From positions 62,001 through 126,000 of the forward strand of contig NZ_JACJJL010000005.1 in the NCBI RefSeq assembly GCF_016899955.1: DNA of 64,000 bases. Reading direction: 5' to 3'. Source of the DNA: Marseilla massiliensis. Lineage in GTDB: Bacteria; Bacteroidota; Bacteroidia; Bacteroidales; Bacteroidaceae. This document shows positions 1-7,125 of the stretch, in pieces (position 1 is the stretch's first letter; the number at the start of each line of letters is the position of its first letter). Both the position numbers and the translations under genes were made by a program. Below the pieces are notes generated by a model. The model ran no database searches and was not told where the DNA came from. It was given only the letters and a program-made list of their open reading frames with translations.

Positions 1-74
1 AGCCAACCCGCTGGCTTACAGCCGTTTCGCGCCGGGCACAGCCAAAACAGCCAGCCAAGGCAACGCCGCGCCGG

Positions 75-184
75 CGTGAAACGGCCCGTTCGGCAAGCCA
101 AGACGGCCCGTTTCGGCATCCGGCGGAGGCCGTTTCGGCCGTCAAAAACCATGATGCGGCAGGCCCAAACGGCCCCGACGGCGG
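75..184. repeat. 22-nt phased pseudo-palindrome array A
   Basis: Units with the odd palindrome ACGGCCCGT, or close variants, are centred at 85, 107, 129 and 173. All centres are multiples of 22 nt apart, with one degenerate slot at 151. The units at 85, 107 and 173 read in the AAACGGCC direction and the one at 129 is inverted. The array lies about 400 nt upstream of nusB, in a GC-rich stretch (1-430) where I see no gene. The window edge may cut off further units or a flank. Same family as the arrays near 12.4, 21.8, 34.1, 40.4, 47.0 and 53.3 kb. Confidence 0.75.
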
Positions 185-462
185 AGCAACGGGCCCGGCC
201 ACCGACCCATGCGGCGCCATAGCCATGGGCCGAAACCAGCCGCGGGCACCTGCCTTGCGACTTTTGTTTGTAAAAGATTCAAAACATACGGCAGCCCACC
301 CCACCCCGCCAGCCACCGCCAGCCCGCCGCAGCATCGCGTGCCGGCGGCGACATGGCCTGCCAGCTGCCGCAAGGGCAAGCCCCGCGGCAGCCCGACGGC
401 CCCGCGGCGGCAGCCCCCAACAATCCACTTTCATAAAAAAACTCAATTAAACGACATAATTC

Positions 463-493
463 TTGCAACATAAAAGATTTTTATCTAAATTTG
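463..493 (+). promoter_or_regulatory. Bacteroidetes-type promoter of the nusB operon
   Basis: TTG at 463-465 and TAAATTTG at 486-493 are separated by 20 nt, fitting the -33/-7 pattern of the primary sigma factor in Bacteroidetes. The predicted transcript would start near 500, leaving a leader of about 60 nt before nusB. Confidence 0.6.
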
Positions 494-559
494 CACTCGT
501 TAGTGGGCAGAAGCCTGCCTGCGGCACGTAAGGATTAGAGAGTCTACATTTAGAAAAGT

Positions 560-1591
560 ATGATCAATCGAGAAATAATAAGGATAAAGATAGTCCAGTT
601 AACCTACGCCTACTATCAAAACGGCAACAAGAATATTGACTCGGCAGAAAAGGAGCTGTTCTTCAGCCTCTCAAAAGCCTACGACCTGTATAACTACATG
701 CTGGCGCTCATCGTAAGCATAACCAAGGAAGCACGCCGACAGATTGAAATAGTGCAGAGCAGGGCCAGGAGGGAAGGCACAGACATGCCTTCGCAGAAAT
801 TCGCATACAACAGGTTCGCGCTGCAACTCGAGGAAAACAAGATGCTCAACGACTTCATCGAAACGCAAAAGAAGACGTGGGACAACGAAATCGAGTTTGT
901 AAGGAAGCTGTACAAGCAAATAACGGAAAGCCAGATATACAAAGACTACATGGCCGACACCGACGACTCGTATGCAGCCGACAGGGAGCTGTGGCGCAAG
1001 ATATACCGCACGCTGATACAGGAAAACGAGGAGCTCGACGCCTTGCTCGAGGAACAGAGCCTCTATTGGAACGACGACAAGGAGATTGTCGACACGTTTG
1101 TGCTCAAGACCATAAAGCGGTTCGACGAGAAAAACGCCGCCAAGCAGGAACTGCTGCCCGAATACGACAGCGAGGAAGACCGCGACTACGCTCGCAAACT
1201 GTTCCGCGCCACCATCATGAATGCCGACGAATACCAGCGGTACATGAGCGAGGCGTCACACAACTGGGACTTCAACCGACTGGCATACATGGACATCGTG
1301 ATCATGCAGATAGCACTCGCAGAAATCATGACGTTCCCCACCATACCCATAAGCGTCACCATCAACGAGTTCGTAGACATAGCAAAGCTTTACAGCACGC
1401 CACGCAGCGGCGGATACATCAACGGGATGCTCGACGCCATAGCCCGCCACCTGATACAGACCGGACGGCTGATGAAGCACATGGACGAGCCACGCAACAA
1501 GCGCGACAAGGCCAAAGAAGACAACGGCAACGAAGCCAACAGCTACGAAACGGCCGACGAGAGCGAAAACAACGAACAAAACAAACAATAA
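560..1591 (+). CDS. nusB: Transcription antitermination factor NusB
   Basis: 343 residues. NusB acts with NusE (ribosomal protein S10) at boxA elements to support antitermination of rRNA transcription. The NusB-like helical domain is in the C-terminal third (about residues 215-315, including the segment NRLAYMDIVIMQIALAEI). The first 200 residues form a charged helical extension. E. coli NusB has only about 140 residues, but long forms are usual in Bacteroidetes. The tail (about 315-343) is rich in Asn, Glu and Lys and probably disordered. First gene of a tight operon; yajC starts 16 nt downstream. Family call from the fold-typical C-terminus and the yajC/coaE neighbourhood common in this phylum. 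Confidence 0.9.
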   Translation: MINREIIRIKIVQLTYAYYQNGNKNIDSAEKELFFSLSKAYDLYNYMLALIVSITKEARRQIEIVQSRARREGTDMPSQKFAYNRFALQLEENKMLNDFIETQKKTWDNEIEFVRKLYKQITESQIYKDYMADTDDSYAADRELWRKIYRTLIQENEELDALLEEQSLYWNDDKEIVDTFVLKTIKRFDEKNAAKQELLPEYDSEEDRDYARKLFRATIMNADEYQRYMSEASHNWDFNRLAYMDIVIMQIALAEIMTFPTIPISVTINEFVDIAKLYSTPRSGGYINGMLDAIARHLIQTGRLMKHMDEPRNKRDKAKEDNGNEANSYETADESENNEQNKQ

Positions 1592-1606
1592 AAAAGAGTA
1601 ACGACA

Positions 1607-1927
1607 ATGACAACGACTATCCTGGCCGCACAGGCCGCACAAGGCGGAAGCAGCATGAGCTTCATCATCCTGATGATAGCAATGTTCGCCATCATGTACT
1701 TCTTTATGATAAGGCCGCAGCAGAAGAAGCAAAAGGAGATACAGAAATTCCAGAACTCTATCGCCGAGGGAACCTCTGTGGTTACCGGCGGCGGCATCTA
1801 CGGCACCGTAAAGCGAATTGACCTAGCTGCCAACATCGTCGAGGTGGAAATAGCACGCGGCGTGGTCATCAAGGTCGACAAGGGCTACATATTCAAAGAC
1901 CCGACCAGCTCGCAGATAACAAAGTAA
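1607..1927 (+). CDS. yajC: Preprotein translocase accessory subunit YajC
   Basis: 106 residues, normal for YajC. One membrane segment (about residues 17-35, rich in Ile, Met and Phe) is followed by the family signature MIRPQQKKQKE and a small cytoplasmic beta domain with VVTGGGIYGTV. YajC associates with SecDF in the Sec translocon at the inner membrane. It ends directly against the ATG of the next gene, so translation is probably coupled. Confidence 0.95.
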   Translation: MTTTILAAQAAQGGSSMSFIILMIAMFAIMYFFMIRPQQKKQKEIQKFQNSIAEGTSVVTGGGIYGTVKRIDLAANIVEVEIARGVVIKVDKGYIFKDPTSSQITK

Positions 1928-2908
1928 ATGGATAGCCGGCGCGACATAAAGCAACTGGTCAGGAACTTCCTATTCAGCTCAGTGAATAAGGAGTTTCTGA
2001 CCTTTTTGTTCTTCCTTGCATTGTCGGGCGTCTTCTGGCTGATGATGACCCTCAACGAGACATACGAGAAAGAAGTGGAGATACCTGTGCGCATCGTCAA
2101 CGTGCCCAAGAACGTGGTGCTCACCTCCGACGAGCTCGACACCGTCAAGGTTACACTGCGCGACAAGGGCCTGATGCTCATAAGCTATCTCTACGGCGAA
2201 GGCATGCGCCCGCTTACAATAAACTTCAAGACCTACGCCAAGGGCAACGGATACAGTGCCATACCGGCATCCGAACTGCAACGGCTCATCTACCAGCAGC
2301 TGTCGGCATCAACCAAGATTGTGGGGTCCAAGCCCGACAAACTGGAGATTTTCTTCAACTACGGACTAAGCAAGAGGGTGCCGGTGAAATGGACCGGGAG
2401 GGTAATCCCCGAACACCTGTACTTCATCTCGCACGTCGAGTACTTCCCCGACAGCGTCAGCATTTACGCCTCGCAGGAAAAACTCGACAGCATCAAGGTG
2501 ATATACACCGAGCAACTCAACTATGCCAACTTCCGCGACACACTGTCCGTCACCTGCAAGCTACAGAAAATACGCGGCGTGAAGGCCGTTCCCGACAGAG
2601 TGAAAGTGGCGTTCCATACCGACGTTCTCACCGAAGAAAGCATCAGCGACATACCCGTCAAGGGCATCAACATGCCAGAAGGCAAGGTGCTGCGCACGTT
2701 CCCGTCGAAAGTGACGGTGAGGTTTGTCACCGGAGTAAGCCAATTCAGAAACATCAAGGCGCAAGACTTCGTGGTAGTTGCCGACTATGCCGAGATAATG
2801 AAAAACCCATCCGACAAGTGCAACATATACCTGAAGTCGGTGCCCAACGGCATTTCGCGACCGTCGCTAAACATAAAACAAGTTGACTACCTTATAGAAG
2901 AAGAATGA
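1928..2908 (+). CDS. YbbR-like domain protein
   Basis: 326 residues. A membrane segment near the N-terminus (about residues 25-42, FLTFLFFLALSGVFWLMM) is followed by extracytoplasmic beta-rich repeats of the YbbR type (for example VTLRDKGLMLISYL and VKVAFHTDVL). In Firmicutes the YbbR protein CdaR regulates a diadenylate cyclase. No such cyclase is seen here, so a role in c-di-AMP control cannot be claimed. The ATG follows the yajC stop with no gap and the end overlaps coaE by 4 nt (ATGA), so it belongs to the same transcript. Confidence 0.85.
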   Translation: MDSRRDIKQLVRNFLFSSVNKEFLTFLFFLALSGVFWLMMTLNETYEKEVEIPVRIVNVPKNVVLTSDELDTVKVTLRDKGLMLISYLYGEGMRPLTINFKTYAKGNGYSAIPASELQRLIYQQLSASTKIVGSKPDKLEIFFNYGLSKRVPVKWTGRVIPEHLYFISHVEYFPDSVSIYASQEKLDSIKVIYTEQLNYANFRDTLSVTCKLQKIRGVKAVPDRVKVAFHTDVLTEESISDIPVKGINMPEGKVLRTFPSKVTVRFVTGVSQFRNIKAQDFVVVADYAEIMKNPSDKCNIYLKSVPNGISRPSLNIKQVDYLIEEE

Positions 2909-3459
2909 AAACGGGCATCACCGGCGGCATAGGCAGCGGCAAAAGCTACGTCTGCGCACGCCTGGCGGCACGGGGCATAAGCGTGTACGACTGTGACAGC
3001 GCTGCCAAGCGGCTCATGCGCACCTCGCCCGCCATAATGGAAGCACTGTCGCGCCTCATCGGCCCCGACACCTACACAGACGGCAGGCTGAACAAGGCCA
3101 GGGTGGCCGAGTTCCTGCTTGCCTCCGAGACCAATGCCAAGGCAATAGACGGCATTGTGCACCCGGCAGTGGCCGACGACTTCAACAGGAGCGGGGCAGA
3201 GTGGATGGAATGCGCCATACTCTACGAATCGGGATTCAACAACCTTGTAGACTTCGTGGTGGCGGTGACCGCCCCTGAGCACGTCCGCCTGCAGCGCGTG
3301 ATGGCACGCGACAACATCACCGAGGCCAAGGCGCGCGAATGGCTCTCAAGGCAGATGCCGCAGGACGAGGTGGAAAGGCTGGCGGACTTCGTCATCGTCA
3401 ACGACGGACAGTCTGACATAGACAAGCAAATAGACCAACTAATCAATAAACTGAAATAA
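2905..3459 (+). CDS. coaE: Dephospho-CoA kinase
   Basis: 184 residues. Catalyses the last step of coenzyme A synthesis: ATP-dependent phosphorylation of dephospho-CoA at the 3'-hydroxyl of ribose. The P-loop GGIGSGKS is at residues 8-15. Asp30 of the motif VYDCDSAAKRL fits the substrate-binding Asp of the family. HPAVADDF and MARDNI are family blocks in the CoA and lid regions. Length is slightly below the usual 195-205. Start overlaps the preceding stop as ATGA. Confidence 0.93.
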   Translation: MKTGITGGIGSGKSYVCARLAARGISVYDCDSAAKRLMRTSPAIMEALSRLIGPDTYTDGRLNKARVAEFLLASETNAKAIDGIVHPAVADDFNRSGAEWMECAILYESGFNNLVDFVVAVTAPEHVRLQRVMARDNITEAKAREWLSRQMPQDEVERLADFVIVNDGQSDIDKQIDQLINKLK

Positions 3460-3468
3460 GAATAGATC

Positions 3469-3933
3469 ATGTTACAGACAATCTTAGCCATTTCAGGCAA
3501 ACCCGGGCTCTATAAACTCGTGTCAAGAGCCAAAAACAGCCTCATCGTCGAGGCTATCGACGAAACCCACCGCCGCATGCCTGCATTCGCGGCAGACAGG
3601 ATTACGTCGCTCGCCGACATAGCCATGTACACCGATACCGACGACGTGCCATTGCACAAAGTGCTTACCAGCATCAAGAACCTGGAAGAAGGGAAGCCCG
3701 CCTCGATAAACTACAAGAAGGCAAACAACGACGAACTGCGTGAGTACTTTGCCAAGGTGCTGCCCAATTTCGACAGGGACCGCGTCCACAACAGCGACAT
3801 CAAGAAGCTGCTGCAATGGTACAACATACTTGTAAACAACGGTATCACCAACTTTGACGAGGAAATGAAGCCCACCGAAGGCGACAACATAGACAACCGC
3901 CTTGAGAAAAAAGAAGAGCAGGAAGAGGCATAA
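3469..3933 (+). CDS. DUF5606 domain protein
   Basis: 154 residues, no signal peptide or membrane segment. The N-terminal half has the opening LQTILAISGKPGLYKLVS and two short beta/helix blocks seen in DUF5606 proteins of Bacteroidetes. The tail after about residue 135 is acidic and repetitive (EKKEEQEEA) and probably disordered. It lies 9 nt after coaE, a pairing common in this order. Function unknown; a cytoplasmic housekeeping role is suggested only by the operon. Confidence 0.8.
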   Translation: MLQTILAISGKPGLYKLVSRAKNSLIVEAIDETHRRMPAFAADRITSLADIAMYTDTDDVPLHKVLTSIKNLEEGKPASINYKKANNDELREYFAKVLPNFDRDRVHNSDIKKLLQWYNILVNNGITNFDEEMKPTEGDNIDNRLEKKEEQEEA

Positions 3934-3966
3934 TGCCCACTGCCACGCTTCATTCACATAAAGCAT

Positions 3967-4026
3967 GCAGTCCATTGGCGATGGCCGTGCCATTCATCCG
4001 GGCGCCGCTTCACGCCAATGGACTGC
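3967..4026. terminator. Inverted repeat after the nusB operon
   Basis: Perfect 14-nt arms, GCAGTCCATTGGCG at 3967-3980 and its complement at 4013-4026, around a 32-nt loop that can fold further. It lies 34 nt after the DUF5606 stop and 50 nt before the LacI start. No clear T-run follows, so a rho-independent terminator is likely but not certain; an operator for the LacI gene is an alternative. Confidence 0.55.
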
Positions 4027-4075
4027 TTCAATATCCCCCTGACCACCCTACCCTAATGTAAAAGCTACAGTGACA

Positions 4076-5095
4076 ATGGCGGCAAAAAACAGTTCTTCAC
4101 TCAAAGACATAGCGGCTAAGCTGGGCATAAGCATAGCCACGGTGAGCCGTGCCCTACAAGACAACCCGGCCATAAGCAAGGCCACGAGGGAAAGGGTGGC
4201 ACAGGCGGCAAGGGAGATGAACTACTCGAAAAACTTCATTGCAGACAGTCTTAGAAGCGGTCAGCTACCGGTGATAGGCGTCATCGTGCCCCACGCCGTC
4301 ACGTTGTTCTACTCTTCTGTGCTCGACGGCATAGAGCAAGTCGCGGCACAAGACGGTTACGCGGTCATCAACATGAACTCCCACGAGAGCTACGAGGAAG
4401 AGCGATGCAACGTGAGAAGCTTGCAGAACCTGCATGTTGCGGGCATCATAGCCAGCGTGACGCAGGAGACGGAAGACTTCAGCCACTTCGACGCGCTTGC
4501 CAAAGAGCACCTTCCTGTCGTCTTCGTTGCCCGCGACATCCCTACCCGCAACTACTCGTCGGTGACGGCCGACAGCGTCGAGGCAGCCCACAGGGCCACG
4601 CGCCACCTCATCGAACAGGGCTGCAGGCGCATAGCCATACTGTGCGGCCCAAACCGCCTGAAGATGGTAACCGAACGAAAGCACGGCTACATCGAGGCGC
4701 TGCACGACAACCGACTGCTCGTAAGGCCGGAATACGTGGCATACAGCGACATCAACACCCAGGCCGCCATGCAGGCCACCGAGAGGCTGCTGTCGATGCC
4801 AGAAAGGCCCGACGCCATCATTGCACTCAACGACACGCTGCTCTTCGCGGCCATGAAAGCCATCAAGAACAAGGGATTGGACATGCCCGACGACGTGGCA
4901 CTGATTGGCTTCAGCGATGTCGAGTATGCCGAATACGTCTCGCCTTCACTATCAACCATTGAAGACCAAAGCCGCCTGATGGGCGAAACGGCATGCAGGA
5001 TTCTGCTCAACCACATCAACGGGTCGCCTGCCCCGGTAAAGAAAATCATCCCGACCATACAGAGAGTACGCGAAAGCAGCTGCAAAAAACGGTAA
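4076..5095 (+). CDS. LacI-family transcriptional regulator (copy 1)
   Basis: 339 residues from the ATG at 4076; a GTG two codons upstream (4070) is possible. The N-terminal helix-turn-helix (SLKDIAAKLGISIATVSRAL) is followed by the hinge helix and a periplasmic-binding-like sensor domain (about 60-335) with typical blocks VIGVIVP, GIIASV, RRIAILCG and ALIGFSD. It should bind DNA as a dimer and respond to a sugar or sugar phosphate. The gene is followed by a convergent GH105 gene and the GH31/GH3 pair, its most likely targets by proximity. A paralogue lies at 40531-41562, alike in length and in most sensor blocks (SHE, DYSHFE or DFSHFD, KHGYIEAL or KHGYLEAL). Confidence 0.9.
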   Translation: MAAKNSSSLKDIAAKLGISIATVSRALQDNPAISKATRERVAQAAREMNYSKNFIADSLRSGQLPVIGVIVPHAVTLFYSSVLDGIEQVAAQDGYAVINMNSHESYEEERCNVRSLQNLHVAGIIASVTQETEDFSHFDALAKEHLPVVFVARDIPTRNYSSVTADSVEAAHRATRHLIEQGCRRIAILCGPNRLKMVTERKHGYIEALHDNRLLVRPEYVAYSDINTQAAMQATERLLSMPERPDAIIALNDTLLFAAMKAIKNKGLDMPDDVALIGFSDVEYAEYVSPSLSTIEDQSRLMGETACRILLNHINGSPAPVKKIIPTIQRVRESSCKKR

Positions 5096-5340
5096 ACGCT
5101 TAAGGCCTGCCAAAGCAAAGCCGACCAGCGCCACGACAAAACGAAGCTGCGCCACCTGCCGTGAACACCGAGCAGGACTGTGCACGTCGCCGCTCATTTC
5201 ACGCAAGATGGCGCAGCCATTTTGCAATTACCACGAATCGGCCATAAGGCCACCGGGCTTTTACTCTACATTTATATCCTGCCCACCAAACAGCTTTACG
5301 ACCCTTGCCGCTGTCTTGTAAGGCATTTATGTAGTGATTG

Positions 5341-6507
5341 TCACTTCATCTTAGTTATCTCCGAACCGGCCATGAGGAACGCCCCGAGCCCGAAATCATC
5401 GAAGTCCGGCTCGCGGTCGTAAGTCACAGGCTGGGCTTCCTTGGGCTCCTTGCCCGTGCCCTGAACATATCCCAGGAAACCATTGGGGTGCAGGCAGTCC
5501 TTCACCATGGCGTTCCATGCCTTGTAAATCACAGGCGAGAACTCTGCGGCATCAAGCAGACCGTGGTTCACTCCGTAAGCCATGCCATATATAAACATGG
5601 CCGTTCCGCTGAGCTCCTTGCCGCCATAGTTCGACGGGTCGTGCAGACTCACGTTCCAGAAACCGTCTTCACGCTGCAACGGCTTCAAAGCCTTGCACAT
5701 CGACACGAGCATAGTCTCGTATTCCTTGCGGTGCTTTTCGTCTTCGGGCAGCAGGTCGAGCATGCGCGCCATGGCCACCACAATCCATCCGTTGCCGCGC
5801 GACCAGTAGCAGTCTTCGCCGTTAGGCTCCTTGTATGGTGGGTCGAAGTCAGCGTCGCGCCACCACAGCGAGTCCTTCGGATTGTACAGACCGTTGTCGC
5901 CGTGCTTTGTCTTGGTAAACATATACATGTCGTACGCACGGTCGTAATAAGCCTTGTTGCCCGTGAGGTTGCCCATCTGGGCGAATATCGGCATAGCCAT
6001 CTGCACCGCGTCTATCCACGACCAGTCGTCAATCTTGTCGGTAGCCATCATCGAATCGATGGCCGAGCGTATGGCGGTGATATACTTTTCGGGCTTCTTA
6101 GGGTCGAGCTGATACAGGTAAATGTACGTCTGCCCGGCGCACAAGTTGTCGGCATTGCGTGGCAGCACCCCGTTCTTAGTGCCCCTCAAGCCCCAGTTGT
6201 GCTTGTTGCCCCACTCAATGGCGTAGTCGAGGTAACGCTGCTGCGGGTCTACTTCATACAAGTCCATGAGCCCCTCGAAATAATATCCGCGCGTCCAGAG
6301 GTTGGCCTCATAGTTCTTTTTGCGCGAGGGATAAGGTATAACCTGCCCCGGATCGCTCCATTTATTCATGAAATAGTCGTTGGCCACACGCATGGCCGTA
6401 ATCACGCTCTTTTTCGACGGCTTTGCCTCATTGGTCTCCGCGGCGGGCAACGCCGTGGCAAACAGAGTCGCACAAAGCACCGGAGTGATGATTTTCTTCA
6501 GCTTCAT
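5341..6507 (-). CDS. GH88/GH105 unsaturated glucuronyl or rhamnogalacturonyl hydrolase
   Basis: 388 residues with a signal peptide (MKLKKIITPVLCATLFATA), so exported. The rest is one (alpha/alpha)6-barrel of the GH88/GH105 clan. These enzymes hydrate the double bond of unsaturated uronic acids left by polysaccharide lyases, releasing the sugar. Two acidic sites stand out: Asp120 in NADNLCAGQ and Asp166 in WIDAVQM. By analogy with YteR the latter is the catalytic acid. The WSRGNGW block is also typical. GH105 (rhamnogalacturonan) is favoured over GH88, but the substrate cannot be settled from sequence. Convergent with the LacI gene. Confidence 0.88.
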   Translation of the reverse strand: MKLKKIITPVLCATLFATALPAAETNEAKPSKKSVITAMRVANDYFMNKWSDPGQVIPYPSRKKNYEANLWTRGYYFEGLMDLYEVDPQQRYLDYAIEWGNKHNWGLRGTKNGVLPRNADNLCAGQTYIYLYQLDPKKPEKYITAIRSAIDSMMATDKIDDWSWIDAVQMAMPIFAQMGNLTGNKAYYDRAYDMYMFTKTKHGDNGLYNPKDSLWWRDADFDPPYKEPNGEDCYWSRGNGWIVVAMARMLDLLPEDEKHRKEYETMLVSMCKALKPLQREDGFWNVSLHDPSNYGGKELSGTAMFIYGMAYGVNHGLLDAAEFSPVIYKAWNAMVKDCLHPNGFLGYVQGTGKEPKEAQPVTYDREPDFDDFGLGAFLMAGSEITKMK

Positions 6508-7125
6508 AACGATTGAATTAACATTTATAATATTATTGTTCTATAGTTTCCGATTAATAATTATAATAATGTGGCGGGCTCGCACTTAAGCTGTGTGCAG
6601 CCGGCATTTTTTGATTTGCATTACATCCGAGCCCCGTCACAGACGCCGGATGCCCCACATGGCACCATCATCAGCCCGGCCGCTCTTTCTGCAAAAATAC
6701 TACTTTAATCCTGCAAACACCGGAAAAAGGCGATGCTTTTAATTTTGTTTAACGATAACAGACGACGGTGAGCGCGTCGCTTTTTGCAACAACATCTAAT
6801 TGTATGGCCAAGTTCGGGCAGACAAACGCACGGCAACCGGCTTAGCGGTGGGCTGCACGGCACGGCAAAACACCACAAAAAGCCACGCCAACGAGGTCAC
6901 ATTGCAGAAAAATTGCTACCTTTGCAACTGCATAAGCCGCTGCCGCACATCCGCCCTACAGCCATGACTGGGCTTCGGCGCCTGCCGGAGCGCCCGACAG
7001 AGGAGCCCGAAGCCTAAGCCGCAAGGCCCGTACAGGAGTGGCCGACAGGCAGCCGGCACAGTTATCTACCAGAAACAACAAGAAGCATAATCAGCCATGA
7101 CTATGCTCACAGAAGACTAAAACGA
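6508..7125. other. Divergent intergenic region between GH105 and GH31
   Basis: About 620 nt without a credible gene. The first 60 nt are AT-rich and act as the GH105 leader. A -7-like TACCTTTG at 6917-6924 points at the GH31 gene and would give a leader of roughly 195 nt. No matching -33 element is obvious. A minus-strand TATTTTTG (6699-6692) could serve GH105. No operator for the nearby LacI protein could be recognised. Confidence 0.4.

Noticed and set aside
877..1821. Long open frame overlapping nusB and yajC
   Set aside because: Arg/Gln/His-rich composition typical of a shadow frame in GC-rich DNA; the overlapped genes are well supported.
5338..6516. Long plus-strand frame opposite the GH105 gene
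   Set aside because: Mirror frame of a clear glycosidase with signal peptide and catalytic motifs on the minus strand.
6925..7125. Riboswitch in the GH31 leader
   Set aside because: The leader is long, but no conserved structure or known class could be seen, and the promoter itself is weakly supported.
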